From contig NZ_JGVU02000002.1 of the NCBI RefSeq assembly GCF_000708755.2, positions 1,426,001 through 1,490,000 of the forward strand: a stretch of DNA of 64,000 nt, given 5' to 3'. The position numbers and the translations under genes were made by a program. The first letter of the stretch is position 1, and every line of letters begins with the position of its first letter. The notes beneath the pieces were generated by a model. It had not been told where the DNA came from. It worked only from the letters and a program-made list of their open reading frames with translations, and ran no database searches. Source of the DNA: Metabacillus indicus LMG 22858 (GTDB lineage Bacteria > Bacillota > Bacilli > Bacillales > Bacillaceae). Of this stretch, positions 38,384-47,115 are shown piece after piece.

Positions 38384-40098
38384 TCCTTAACACCCACCAT
38401 TTCATGCAGTCCTTTTCCTGGCGCAATCATTGGATACACATTTTCCATCTGGCTTACATTTACGGAAATCAGGACTGGCTCTCTGGATCTAAGCGCTTCT
38501 TTAAAGGCAGGGAAATCACTTTCAGTCTGAATATTCAGTCCTTTCATGCCATACGCTTCCGCAAGTTTCACGAAATCAGGCTGTGATTGAAAGACCGACT
38601 GGGAATATCTTTCTTCATAGAAGATTTCCTGCCACTGCCTTACCATTCCAAGCACGCCGTTGTTTAAAATAATGACCTTAACAGGAAGGTTAAGTTCGTG
38701 AATAACAGAAAGCTCCTGAAGGGTCATTTGGAATCCGCCATCACCAAGGATCGCCGCAACAGTCGCGTCTTTTTCAGCAAGCTGCGCCCCAATCGCCGCC
38801 GGAAGTCCAAAGCCCATTGTTCCAAGCCCGCCGGATGTGACCCATCTGTTCGGCCGCTGCATCCGGTAATACTGAGCCGCCCACATTTGATGCTGTCCGA
38901 CATCAGTAGTTACGATCGCTTCTCCATCTGTCCATTCATGAATCAATTCAACCATGTGCTGCGGCTTCAGCTCTTCATTTGAAGGCTTATACCAGAGAGG
39001 CAGCGTCTTTTTGTTTGTTTGAAGAGCTCCATACCACTCATCATGCTCGCTTCTTTTCCCGTTTTGATGAATGAGCTGTTCAAGAACCAGCTTCGCATCC
39101 CCGACAACCGGAATCTGCGTTTCGACCACCTTGCCGATTTCGGCTGGATCAATGTCGATATGAGCAATGACAGCCTTCTTAGCAAAGTGATTTAAGTTCC
39201 CTGTCACCCTGTCGTCAAACCGCGCTCCCACGCTGATCAGCAAATCGCAGTCATAAAGCGCCATATTGGCGGTATACGTACCGTGCATCCCTGCCATTCC
39301 GAGGAACAGCGGATGATCTGCCGGGAAACTGCCAAGTCCGAGAAGGGTGCTTGCAACCGGAATTTGCTGCTGTTCTGCATATTCTTTCAGCTTGTCGCTT
39401 CCTTTAGCGTGAATAACACCTGCACCAGCGAGAATCACTGGTTTTTTAGCACGGCTTACAGCTTCTACAAGCTTTCTGATCTGGAGGTAATTCGGCTCTG
39501 TCTTCGGCTGATATCCGGGAAGGTGTACAGGTTCGTCATAGTTGAAAATCCCTTCAGCTACAGCGATATCCTTCGGCACATCTATCAGTACTGGTCCCGG
39601 TCTGCCGGTTGTTGCAATATGGAATGCTTCTTTGATGATGCGCGGAAAGTCGTTGACATCCCTTACTTGATAGTTGTGCTTTGTAATCGGCATTGTAATT
39701 CCGAGTATATCCGCTTCCTGAAAAGCATCGGTTCCAATTACAGAAGTCGCAACCTGTCCGGTAAAGACAACGAGCGGAAGGGAATCAATCATCGCGTCTG
39801 TGAGTCCGGTAATTAAGTTTGTAGCTCCCGGTCCAGAGGTGGCGATTACGACTCCGGGTTTGCCTGAAACCCTTGCATAGCCTTCTGCTGCGTGAATGCC
39901 TCCCTGTTCGTGTCTTGTCAGAACGTGAAACATGCCTGAACTGTACAGCTTGTCGTAAATCGGAAGGACAGCTCCTCCGGGATAGCCGAAAATCACCTCT
40001 GTGTTTTCCCGTCTAAGAGCTTCAATCATCATCATGGCACCGGACATCGTTTCCGTACACTTGGCAGAATCAGCGTCCAATTGTACCTTCATATTCAT
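38380..40098 (-). CDS. ilvB: Acetolactate synthase large (catalytic) subunit
   Basis: 572 aa ThDP- and FAD-dependent enzyme joining two pyruvates, or pyruvate and 2-ketobutyrate. The catalytic Glu is E64 in '[15 protein letters not shown]'. The ThDP/Mg motif is '[15 protein letters not shown]' ending in NN, near residue 450. GGAGG lies about 9 bases before the ATG. Expression is controlled by the Leu T-box directly upstream. Confidence 0.97.
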   Translation of the reverse strand: MNMKVQLDADSAKCTETMSGAMMMIEALRRENTEVIFGYPGGAVLPIYDKLYSSGMFHVLTRHEQGGIHAAEGYARVSGKPGVVIATSGPGATNLITGLTDAMIDSLPLVVFTGQVATSVIGTDAFQEADILGITMPITKHNYQVRDVNDFPRIIKEAFHIATTGRPGPVLIDVPKDIAVAEGIFNYDEPVHLPGYQPKTEPNYLQIRKLVEAVSRAKKPVILAGAGVIHAKGSDKLKEYAEQQQIPVASTLLGLGSFPADHPLFLGMAGMHGTYTANMALYDCDLLISVGARFDDRVTGNLNHFAKKAVIAHIDIDPAEIGKVVETQIPVVGDAKLVLEQLIHQNGKRSEHDEWYGALQTNKKTLPLWYKPSNEELKPQHMVELIHEWTDGEAIVTTDVGQHQMWAAQYYRMQRPNRWVTSGGLGTMGFGLPAAIGAQLAEKDATVAAILGDGGFQMTLQELSVIHELNLPVKVIILNNGVLGMVRQWQEIFYEERYSQSVFQSQPDFVKLAEAYGMKGLNIQTESDFPAFKEALRSREPVLISVNVSQMENVYPMIAPGKGLHEMVGVKE

Positions 40099-40207
40099 CG
40101 ATTTTTGCCTCCTTTTTTCCCGCTATCATCTAAAAAGCCCTGCTTCTCTAGTTACTATTGAAGCTTTATCCAGCGCAAGACTGGTCTTTTTGCCTTAAAA
40201 TCCACAT

Positions 40208-40498
40208 AAAAAACCTTCCCGCCCCAATATTGCCCACTAGTTGTGAGTCAAAGGGGCGAAAAGGTTTGAAAACACTTTTCGCGGTACCACCCTTGTTCAT
40301 GGCCTGAAATCAGGCCACCTTATGAAAGCTTAAAGCTTTCTTTTGGTAACGGGTGGTGTGAAAAATAGCACCCGGCTGATCCTACTCTATTTCAAATCAG
40401 CACTCAGAGGCGAGTTCACGCTGGAAGGGAACACCGGCTTTCAGCAGCCGCCGGCTCTCTGTGGATCCTTGTTTCCATTGCTACTTATCCTCTTCAAA
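40208..40498 (-). promoter_or_regulatory. T-box riboswitch (Leu) upstream of ilvB
   Basis: Minus strand T-box core GGGTGGTACCGCG (complement about 40281-40293), then a terminator pairing AACCTTTTCGCCCC with GGGGCGGGAAGGTT (40212-40267) and a T-run. In stem I the context GAACTCGCC gives CTC (complement 40412-40414) as specifier, i.e. leucine. It lies between ilvE and ilvB. Confidence 0.92.
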
Positions 40499-40509
40499 GT
40501 TTTCACTTA

Positions 40510-41415
40510 TTAACTTACACTTAAGCTTGAATTGCCTGTTTCAACTTTCACGCCGTCTTCAATGACTTTTTTCCTGAATTGCTCAAGCAGGCGGTTTGTG
40601 TGCTCGCCCGGCTTGCCGTCACCGATTTCCCTGCCGTCTACCTTTACAACGGCAATGACTTCTGCTGCTGTTCCTGTCAGGAAAACCTCATCAGCTGTAT
40701 ACACATCGTGGCGGGTAAATGGTTCTTCCCGCACATCATAGCCAAGTTCTGCCGCGATTTCGATGATGACGTTTCGCGTCACTCCTTCAAGAGCGCCAAG
40801 ATATCCCGGCGGAGTCAGGAGTTTGTTATTTTTATAGATAAAGACGTTGTCTGCAGATCCTTCTGCGACATAGCCCTGATCATTCAGCATGAGCGCTTCG
40901 CTTACATTTGCCAGATGAGCTTCAATTTTTACAAGAACGTTATTTAAATAGTTGAGTGATTTTACTTTCGGACTGAGAACATCCGGACGGTTCCGTCTTG
41001 TAGGGACTGTCACAATATCAATTCCTGTTTCATAAAGATGTTTAGGAAAGATTGAGAGCGGCTCTACTATAATGACGACATTTGCCTCTTTGCATTTATA
41101 TGGATCAAGCCCAAGATCTCCTACTCCTCTTGAGACTACCAGTCTGATATAAGCATCATCCAGTCCGTTTTTCTCGACCGTTTTCACTGTCAGGTCTGTA
41201 AGCTCTTCCTGGGTGTACGGCATCGTGAGCAAAATGGATCTCGCTGATTCATACAGTCTTTTCATGTGCTCTTTTAAACGGAAGATGTTGCCGCTGTAGA
41301 CTCTGATTCCTTCGAAAATCCCGTCTCCATACAAGAATCCGTGATCATACACCGAAATCTTCGCATCTTCTTTTCTTACAAATTCCTTGTTCAAAAAAAT
41401 CCATTGGTCACCCAT
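40510..41415 (-). CDS. ilvE: Branched-chain amino acid aminotransferase
   Basis: 301 aa fold-type IV PLP enzyme that makes valine, leucine and isoleucine from their keto acids. PLP lysine is K152 in 'SPKVKSLNYLNN'. 'YDHGFLYGDGIFEGIRVY' (about 23-40) is the class IV entry motif. ATG at 41415 with AAAGGTG 8 bases upstream; an in-frame GTG at 41424 is within that site. It lies upstream of the Leu T-box, so its own expression is set by the promoter and cre element further upstream. In B. subtilis the related genes (ybgE, ywaA) are elsewhere. Confidence 0.94.
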   Translation of the reverse strand: MGDQWIFLNKEFVRKEDAKISVYDHGFLYGDGIFEGIRVYSGNIFRLKEHMKRLYESARSILLTMPYTQEELTDLTVKTVEKNGLDDAYIRLVVSRGVGDLGLDPYKCKEANVVIIVEPLSIFPKHLYETGIDIVTVPTRRNRPDVLSPKVKSLNYLNNVLVKIEAHLANVSEALMLNDQGYVAEGSADNVFIYKNNKLLTPPGYLGALEGVTRNVIIEIAAELGYDVREEPFTRHDVYTADEVFLTGTAAEVIAVVKVDGREIGDGKPGEHTNRLLEQFRKKVIEDGVKVETGNSSLSVS

Positions 41416-41606
41416 AAAGAGCACACCTTTCTTTTAAAGTCTAAACGCGTTAATCAGCTGAATTCCAGTGTGTAAAAAAAATCCTTATAACGTTAGTTAT
41501 GGACTCTTTTAAAAGATATAAAGTGATCTTGCTGCCGCAGCTAAACGGCCTGTTATGTTTTTCTTTTAATGAACCTCACATGTTCATGTAACTTATATTT
41601 GAGCCT

Positions 41607-41635
41607 ATCTTACGCCCATTAAAAAGCGGTGTCAA
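41607..41635 (-). promoter_or_regulatory. SigA promoter of ilvE / ilv-leu block
   Basis: Minus strand perfect TTGACA (complement 41630-41635), 17-base spacer, TAAGAT (complement 41607-41612). Expected start near 41600, giving a leader of about 185 bases before ilvE. Confidence 0.8.
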
Positions 41636-41681
41636 CCGTCTTTTTTGGAATTGTTAGATAATTTAGATTTGTTTAATAATT

Positions 41682-41695
41682 TGTATACGCTTACA
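41682..41695. promoter_or_regulatory. Candidate cre (CcpA) site upstream of the ilvE promoter
   Basis: TGTATACGCTTACA fits TGWAANCGNTNWCA with one mismatch. It lies at about -82 to -95 from the predicted start, the location of the activating CcpA site of the B. subtilis ilv-leu operon. Confidence 0.6.
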
Positions 41696-41900
41696 TGCCT
41701 GTCATTATAGGAATTGTGTTTTTGAAAAATTTTTTTGAAGTTTTTTTCTGTGAGATTGTCTGACAGGGTTTTGGGTGATTTCAGCTGGGGAAAAGGAACT
41801 TTTTGAGGGTGAATCCGGAAAGGGATTCTTGATGAAAACGCGTAAGGTGCTGAGGGAAAATTATGAACATTTTTTGAACAAATGGGAGATGGCACATTTA

Positions 41901-42147
41901 CCCGTTCCCTTTCGCTCCAGGAACTTGCTTTCCGCGGGGAGGGCCGGGAGCTTCCTCGCTGCGCTTGCGGGATCTTCAGTGCCCTCTTTATCCCCCAGAA
42001 AAGCGGAAGCGCCCGTTTTGCTCCGGCAGTCAGATAAGAAATCACCCGAAAAGTCCGGGTTTGACTTTTTGGGGGATTTTGTTCTGACAGAGGAGTTGGG
42101 CGCTGCAGCTGGACATGGAGTCAAGTGCCTTCCGCTTCAGTCCACTG
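41901..42147. repeat. 247-bp dispersed structured repeat, copy 1
   Basis: By eye it aligns without gaps to 60280-60526 with 9 mismatches (about 96% identity); the right 147 bases differ at one position. It starts CCCGTTCCCTTTCGCTCCAG and ends CCTTCCGCTTCAGTCCACTG. Internal pairings are AAGCGGAAG (42001-42009) with CTTCCGCTT (42129-42137), AGCGCCC with GGGCGCT, and nested CCCG/CGGG. No transposase, terminal inverted repeat or target duplication was seen. Confidence 0.92.
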
Positions 42148-42191
42148 TTGTTTTACGCATAAGTCAGCGAAATACAGAAAACAACAAAATC

Positions 42192-42229
42192 AAACAAAAA
42201 AACTTCTTTCATTTTCAGAAAGAAGTTTG
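42192..42229 (-). terminator. Terminator of tRNA-Arg
   Basis: AAACTTCTTTC/GAAAGAAGTTT stem with a 7-base loop; the minus strand continues into TTTTTGTTT. Confidence 0.8.
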
Positions 42230-42242
42230 TATGTATAAAGTA

Positions 42243-42318
42243 TGGCGTCCCAGGAGAGATTCGAACTCCCGACCAACGGCTTAGAAGGCCGTTGCTCTAT
42301 CCACTGAGCTACTGGGAC
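42243..42318 (-). tRNA. tRNA-Arg (UCU)
   Basis: 76 bases on the minus strand. Acceptor stem GTCCCAG/CTGGGAC, discriminator G and encoded CCA. D-arm 'AGCTCAGTGGATAGAGC', anticodon arm CAACGGC-CTTCTAA-GCCGTTG giving anticodon TCT (reads AGA/AGG), T-arm with GTTCGAATC. Followed by a terminator. Confidence 0.97.
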
Positions 42319-42413
42319 ATGTTTTTTGTGACAATCGCGATTATGTATCAGCGACATTTCTTATTATATGTGCGATCAGCTATAAAGTCAATAACTTTTT
42401 CTAAAAAGTTTTG

Positions 42414-42440
42414 AAAGAGGGAAGAAATTCCCCCTTTCCT
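42414..42440 (-). terminator. Possible terminator after ysnB
   Basis: AAAGGGGGAA/TTCCCTCTTT stem (one G-U pair) with a TTTC loop. The T-run (CTTTTT) is displaced by a few bases, so it is weaker than most here. Confidence 0.5.
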
Positions 42441-42442
42441 TT

Positions 42443-42955
42443 TTAAGACAGCTCAAACCTCTGCGCCATGCCTTTTACAGGCGTTCCGTCCTGCTGATAA
42501 AATGTTACAGCTGCCGACCCGTTTTGTATTTCTAATATAACATATGTTTTTTCGATGCGCATCCTCGGCAGCCTGATGCTGCCAGGATTAATGAAGAGGA
42601 TGCCGCCGGCAGATTCTGCGCCTGCAACATGGGAATGCCCGAAACAGACAATCTTTGCACCGTGGTCCTCTGCGGCATATTTCAAGTTCATCAGTGTGGA
42701 CTTCACATTATGCATATGGCCATGCGCAATGAAAAAACGGAACCCGCCTGCTTCTTCAATCAGTTCCTCCGCATATTTCTGTTCATAATCGCAGTTTCCC
42801 CGGACTGAAACAAAGCCCTGCATAGAAGGGTGATCGGCAGGCAGCTCTGAATCGCCGCAGTGAAACATCGCTTCTGTTTCAGATTCATGCCTTTTTCTGA
42901 TCTCCTGAAGCTCGTCTGTCAGCCCGTGGCTGTCGCTGATAATAAGAACCTTCAT
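42443..42955 (-). CDS. ysnB: MJ0936/YfcE-type metallophosphoesterase YsnB
   Basis: 170 aa calcineurin-like phosphoesterase. Metal-binding motifs are 'IISDSHG' near the N terminus, 'FHCGDSE', 'VRGNCDYE', 'FIAHGHMHNV' and 'CFGHSHVAG'; the set is complete, so it should be active. Substrate unknown. ATG at 42955 has GGGAG 9 bases upstream; a GTG at 42958 is also possible. It follows rdgB in the rph-rdgB-ysnB order of B. subtilis. Confidence 0.9.
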   Translation of the reverse strand: MKVLIISDSHGLTDELQEIRKRHESETEAMFHCGDSELPADHPSMQGFVSVRGNCDYEQKYAEELIEEAGGFRFFIAHGHMHNVKSTLMNLKYAAEDHGAKIVCFGHSHVAGAESAGGILFINPGSIRLPRMRIEKTYVILEIQNGSAAVTFYQQDGTPVKGMAQRFELS

Positions 42956-42974
42956 CACTCATAACTCCCTGTAA

Positions 42975-43562
42975 TCAGGCTTGGAGCAGCTCTGACAGCT
43001 TCTTTAGAGCCGCTGCCCTGTGACTGATTTTGTTTTTCTCTTCTTTTGTCAGCTCGGCCATTGTTTTTGCTTTATCCTTGACGAGGAAAATCGGGTCATA
43101 TCCGAACCCATTTTCTCCAGCCGGCTCTTCTGTTATATACCCTTCGACAGATCCTTCAACCGTCACCGTTTCCCGTCCGGGCTCAGCAAGTGCAAGTGCA
43201 CAGCGGAATCTTGCGGTGCGCTCTTCCTTATCTGCGTCCTTGAGCTCAGCCAGCACCTTTTGGATATTGGCAGCATCATCTTTTTCCGGACCTGCATATC
43301 TTGCCGAAAAAATACCCGGCTCTCCGTTCAGGTAGTCAATCGACAATCCTGAGTCGTCAGCAATCGCCATTTTTCCGTAAAGTCTCGAGATTGCCTCAGC
43401 TTTTAAAATGGCATTCTCTTCAAAAGTCGAACCCGTTTCCTCTACATCAGGTGCATCATCAAAATCAAGCAGCGAGATGCAAGTCAAATCGTATGCAGAA
43501 AGAATCGTCTGAAATTCAAGAAGCTTTCCTGCATTTTTTGTGGCAATAATGACTTCCTTCAT
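42975..43562 (-). CDS. rdgB: XTP/dITP diphosphatase (RdgB/HAM1)
   Basis: 195 aa house-cleaning NTPase that removes XTP and dITP from the nucleotide pool. 'IIATKNAGKLLEFQ' (start), 'FEENAILKAEAISRLYG', 'AIADDSGLSIDYLNGEPGI' and 'GFGYDPIFL' are the family motifs. The ATG at 43562 has AAAGGAA 8 bases upstream; an in-frame ATG at 43571 overlaps the rph stop and is also possible. Called ysnA in B. subtilis. Confidence 0.94.
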   Translation of the reverse strand: MKEVIIATKNAGKLLEFQTILSAYDLTCISLLDFDDAPDVEETGSTFEENAILKAEAISRLYGKMAIADDSGLSIDYLNGEPGIFSARYAGPEKDDAANIQKVLAELKDADKEERTARFRCALALAEPGRETVTVEGSVEGYITEEPAGENGFGYDPIFLVKDKAKTMAELTKEEKNKISHRAAALKKLSELLQA

Positions 43563-43567
43563 CAGGT

Positions 43568-44326
43568 TCATTCCTTTCCGTTCTTTTGATCCGCAATTTT
43601 AAGGGCTAAATCACCCAGCGCTTCCATTTGGATCGTAACCAAAGACTGAATTCCTTTTTCTGCTAGGTTTAAAAGTTCATTCAGCTCTTCGCGAGAGAAC
43701 GTTGCCTCTTCGCCTGTTCCCTGCAGCTCTACAAATCGTCCTGACCCTGTCATGATGACATTCATGTCCACTTCTGCAGATGAATCTTCAATATAGTTTA
43801 GATCGAGAATCTCGCCAAGCTTTGAATCCATGCCGACAGACGTTGCAGCAAGAAAATCTGTGATTGGCAGCGAACTGATTTTCTTTTCTGACAGAAGCTT
43901 TCCAAGAGCAATCGTCATGGCCACAAATGCACCTGTAATGGATGCTGTTCTTGTACCGCCGTCCGCCTGAATCACATCACAGTCGATCCAGATTGTACGC
44001 TCGCCAAGCTTGTCCAGGTCTACCACTGCGCGGAGAGCTCGTCCAATCAGGCGCTGAATTTCCATTGTTCTGCCGGTAATTTTCCCTTTTGAAGATTCTC
44101 TGATCGTTCTTTGTTCAGTTGCCCGGGGCAGCATCGAGTATTCTGCTGTAATCCAGCCTTTACCTTCTCCACGCATAAACGGGGGCACACGGTCTTCAAT
44201 GCTGGCATTGCAGATGACCTTTGTATCTCCCACACAGATCAGAACAGATCCTTCCGGGTGTTTCACATAATCTGTAACTATTTCTACTCGTCTGATTTCA
44301 TCTTGCTTTCGTCCGTCATGTCTCAT
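43568..44326 (-). CDS. rph: Ribonuclease PH
   Basis: 252 aa phosphorolytic 3' exoribonuclease that trims tRNA 3' ends. It starts '[12 protein letters not shown]'. '[16 protein letters not shown]', '[20 protein letters not shown]' and '[17 protein letters not shown]' are present, including the DGGTR phosphate-site residues. ATG at 44326 has GGAGG 7 bases upstream; upstream in-frame starts precede the ribosome site. Overlaps or abuts rdgB. Confidence 0.95.
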   Translation of the reverse strand: MRHDGRKQDEIRRVEIVTDYVKHPEGSVLICVGDTKVICNASIEDRVPPFMRGEGKGWITAEYSMLPRATEQRTIRESSKGKITGRTMEIQRLIGRALRAVVDLDKLGERTIWIDCDVIQADGGTRTASITGAFVAMTIALGKLLSEKKISSLPITDFLAATSVGMDSKLGEILDLNYIEDSSAEVDMNVIMTGSGRFVELQGTGEEATFSREELNELLNLAEKGIQSLVTIQMEALGDLALKIADQKNGKE

Positions 44327-44495
44327 TATGATTCCTCCGATCATTCCTGATCCTGATTGATTTGCTTTTTCGTTATATGTATAGGGCTTGTCCCGGCTTT
44401 ATTCAAAAAAGATATAAGGTCCGGAGGCAATAAAGAAGAGGCAGTGCTAAAGACTACCTCTTCGTTTCACTTTATAGTATATCAAAAATCACCGA

Positions 44496-45581
44496 TTAAA
44501 AACTACCTGTGTTGACATTCACTGGACGCGCAACAGGTTCTGTCATCTTTTTGCCGTCCTCGTTTACAAGGTCTGCCTTGCCGTCCACTGTCAGCACAAC
44601 GTTTTCAATTCCCGCCTGCTCAGTCAGAGACAGAACAAGTGAATTTACGACGTGGGAGGATACCATCTTTTTCTCTTCATCCGCACTTCCGTAAATGGAT
44701 TCGTTAAAATTAAGCGTGACCGTTCCGTCTTCAAGCTTAGGCTCTTCCAGCAGCTTCACATCTTGTGAAAAATCACTGAGGAGCGCAGTATTTGCGGACG
44801 GCCCTTCTGTCAGTTTTTTTACAACAGCGGCAATCGGATCTTCTTCATCATTGCTCACGCGTGTTGTAACAGGCACATAATACGTCTTGTCGTCGTGCTG
44901 CGCTGTATAATAAACCGTAAGCGGTTTTGTATCTGTAATATCCATGACGCCTGCAGTATCCAGGTTGATGCCGTCAGCTCTGCTCAGCTCGCTGCTGATC
45001 GGCGTGCCCCCTACAGGCATTTCGTTTTGCTCATGGCCGTTAATCATGATTTTGACGGTTTTGACAGAATCAAACTGAGTAAGCGTCCATGTGATTGACT
45101 GAAGAATCTTCAGCTCATCTTCTTTTTGATAATTTTTAAATTCTTTTGAAAAATCAACAACGGCAACGCCGTCTTTCACATTGACGCTGACCTGTGTATC
45201 CTGCGGAATAACCGCTCTGAATCCGTCAGGCAGCATATTTGTCACAGGCCCGCCTTCAACAAGGTAGTCAAGCACCTGCTTTGCTACGCCTTCCTGCTTT
45301 GGCAGATCAAATGTCTGGGCGACGACAAGTCCATTGCTGTCAATTAAATATAACTGCCTGGAGTATGTTTGTGCCGCCTCTTCCCCTTTTTTCCCTTCTG
45401 CTGTTGTTTTCTCCTCTTTTACTGTTTCTTCAGCAGCTTTATCTCCTTCATCCACATACGATACGTCTTGTGGAGGATCGATTTCCTTGGCCTTCTCCCC
45501 GCCGAACAATCCGCAGCCGGACAATAACAGCGCCGAAGTCATTACAGTAGCAGCAATCTTCACGTTTCTCTTTTGAGACAT
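44496..45581 (-). CDS. gerM: Spore germination and sporulation lipoprotein GerM
   Basis: 361 aa. A lipobox LLSGC places the lipidated cysteine at C23, so it should be anchored to the outer face of a membrane. Two GerMN domains follow (about 90-205 and 215-345), each with the Val-Asp-Phe or Leu-Asn-Phe strand pattern ('GVAVVDFSKEF', 'GTVTLNFNESIYG'). In B. subtilis GerM contributes to engulfment and attachment of the SpoIIIA-SpoIIQ complex and to germination. GGAGGG 6 bases before the ATG. Confidence 0.93.
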   Translation of the reverse strand: MSQKRNVKIAATVMTSALLLSGCGLFGGEKAKEIDPPQDVSYVDEGDKAAEETVKEEKTTAEGKKGEEAAQTYSRQLYLIDSNGLVVAQTFDLPKQEGVAKQVLDYLVEGGPVTNMLPDGFRAVIPQDTQVSVNVKDGVAVVDFSKEFKNYQKEDELKILQSITWTLTQFDSVKTVKIMINGHEQNEMPVGGTPISSELSRADGINLDTAGVMDITDTKPLTVYYTAQHDDKTYYVPVTTRVSNDEEDPIAAVVKKLTEGPSANTALLSDFSQDVKLLEEPKLEDGTVTLNFNESIYGSADEEKKMVSSHVVNSLVLSLTEQAGIENVVLTVDGKADLVNEDGKKMTEPVARPVNVNTGSF

Positions 45582-45611
45582 ACATTTCCCTCCTAAGGCA
45601 GTTTGTACTAC

Positions 45612-45640
45612 TATGTATACGAGCTGTTGATTGAATTAGA
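45612..45640 (-). promoter_or_regulatory. Candidate SigE promoter of gerM
   Basis: Minus strand TCTAATT, 14-base spacer, TATACATA (complement 45612-45619). Spacing and the ATACA core suit SigE, but both boxes deviate. Confidence 0.33.
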
Positions 45641-45816
45641 CCGAAATCAGGAAGAAATTTTTAATAGAGCGTGAGAGGAAAGAAATTGACTGCTGTAAAA
45701 CAAGTTCTTGATGAAATGAATGTAAAACAAAGAGTCTGGGAAAAAACATGTTAGTAAGGTGAGAGTCGGAAGATTAATAAAAAACATTTTTTGATGTCAT
45801 TTCTTGAGACAACGCC

Positions 45817-46175
45817 ACAAATATGGATTCAGCCCTCATAAAAGTGGCACCACTCTGGCGAATGACACCACTAATGTGGATCCACTTCCGATAAAAGTGG
45901 TACCACTCTGGCGAATGATGCCACAAATGTGGATCAACTTCCGATTAAAGTGGCACCACTCTGGTGAATGGCGCCACAAATGTAGATCAACTTCTGATAA
46001 AAGTGGTACCACTCTGGCGAATGACGCCACTAATGTAGATCAACTTCCGATTAAAGTGGCACCACTCTGGCGAATGACACCACTAATGTGGATCCACTTC
46101 CGATAAAAGTGGTACCACTCTGGCGAATGATGCCACAAATGTGGACTTACCTCTTATAAAAGTGGCAGCACTCCG
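45817..46175. repeat. 53-bp tandem repeat array (six full units plus partial ends)
   Basis: AAAGTGG starts units at 45841, 45894, 45947, 46000, 46053, 46106 and 46159, always 53 bases apart. Units alternate between AGTGGCACCACT and the perfect palindrome AGTGGTACCACT. The unit at 46053 is identical to that at 45841 over all 53 bases, and 46106 matches 45894 over its first 38 or so, so a 212-base four-unit block was duplicated. Non-coding: 53 is not a multiple of 3. Confidence 0.95.
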
Positions 46176-46232
46176 TCTGTATCAGCAAAATTAAGTATCT
46201 ATTTCTAATTCCAGTTGTATGGTCCAACACCA

Positions 46233-46271
46233 TAAAAAAAACCGAACTAGTTATACCCTAGTTCGGTTTTA
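46233..46271. terminator. Terminator of murI
   Basis: AACCGAACTAG/CTAGTTCGGTT stem with a 7-base loop; a run of eight Ts follows on the minus strand, and TTTT on the plus strand. Confidence 0.88.
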
Positions 46272-46308
46272 GATGGCTAACATATTTATGTCACAGCCTC
46301 TGCCTTAA

Positions 46309-47106
46309 TTAAAGCGCAATAGACTGAACATTTTTCACCGGCTCTTCAAACAGCTGCGAAGCGATGCGCTGGAAGAGATCCTTCGATCCGGTTGTCAGGA
46401 AGAGGTGATGATTTTCCTCCTGCGATTCATTCAATGCTTTCTTATATGACAGGATCGTACTTACCTCACGGGCAGTTTCGTCTCCTGAACTGATAATCTT
46501 TACTTTTGGTCCCATATAGTTCTCGATCAGGTCTTTAAGAACCGGATAATGCGTGCAGCCGAGAATCAGTGTATCGATCGGATGGTCCTTCAGCGGAAAA
46601 AGGGAATCCTCTACAATTGAAACCGCATAGTCATTATCAAAGTCCCCGCTTTCAACAAGCGGAACAAATGCCGGACAGGCAAGGCTTTCAACCGTCACTG
46701 ACTTCTTGATGGTCTTCAGAGCCTTTTCGTACGCGCCGCTTGAGACCGTGTTTACCGTTCCAATGACGCCGATGCGGTTGTTTCTTGTCACTTTAATGGC
46801 TGTGCGGGCACCCGGGAACACAACGCCGACAACAGGAATATCAAGCTCATCCTGAATTTCCTGAAGGGCAATGGCTGTTGCCGTATTGCACGCAATCACA
46901 AGCATTTTAATATGATGGTTAGAGACGAGGTAATTCGTCATCTGCCATGTAAAAGCCCGAACCTCTTCAATCGGTCTTGGACCATAGGGACATCTTGCTG
47001 TATCACCTAAATAGATGATGTCTTCATTTGGTAGCTGCCTCATAATTTCCCGTGCAACGGTCAGGCCGCCGACACCGGAATCAATGACGCCGATTGCTCT
47101 GTTCAA
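46309..47106 (-). CDS. murI: Glutamate racemase
   Basis: 265 aa. It makes D-glutamate for peptidoglycan. Catalytic cysteines C73 ('VIACNTATA') and C184 ('LGCTHYP') are both present, as is '[12 protein letters not shown]' at the N terminus. TTG start at 47106 with GAGGCG upstream. Named racE in B. subtilis, where it also lies between gerM and ysmB. Confidence 0.95.
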   Translation of the reverse strand: MNRAIGVIDSGVGGLTVAREIMRQLPNEDIIYLGDTARCPYGPRPIEEVRAFTWQMTNYLVSNHHIKMLVIACNTATAIALQEIQDELDIPVVGVVFPGARTAIKVTRNNRIGVIGTVNTVSSGAYEKALKTIKKSVTVESLACPAFVPLVESGDFDNDYAVSIVEDSLFPLKDHPIDTLILGCTHYPVLKDLIENYMGPKVKIISSGDETAREVSTILSYKKALNESQEENHHLFLTTGSKDLFQRIASQLFEEPVKNVQSIAL

Positions 47107-47115
47107 AAAATCGCC

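Larger units (their letters stand above)
41416..42242. other. 827-base gap between ilvE and tRNA-Arg
   Basis: It holds the ilvE leader and promoter, a cre element, about 200 A+T-rich bases with no feature (41696-41900), the 247-bp repeat (41901-42147) and the tRNA terminator. ORFs here are produced by the repeat and lack ribosome sites. Confidence 0.6.
45582..46239. other. Gap between gerM and murI: promoter candidate and tandem array
   Basis: It holds the gerM upstream region, a possible 22-codon TTG ORF (45686-45754, AGAGGAAAG upstream; weak), and the 53-bp tandem array. No supported protein gene. Confidence 0.5.

Noticed and set aside
41775-42284. Long plus-strand ORF through the 247-bp repeat and into the tRNA
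   Set aside because: It runs through a non-coding repeat and overlaps tRNA-Arg; no ribosome site, and the composition is that of the repeat. The minus-strand ORFs at 41632-42045, 41861-42124 and 60300-60503 are rejected for the same reason.
45686-45754. 22-codon TTG ORF (MTAVKQVLDEMNVKQ...) with AGAGGAAAG upstream
   Set aside because: Too short and without a clear promoter, terminator or conserved pattern; a fair ribosome site alone is not enough.
45804-46106. 100-aa ORF in the tandem array, and CRISPR as an alternative reading
   Set aside because: The unit is 53 bases, so the frame changes each unit and no repeated peptide results. There are no unique spacers between conserved repeats and no cas genes, so it is not a CRISPR array.
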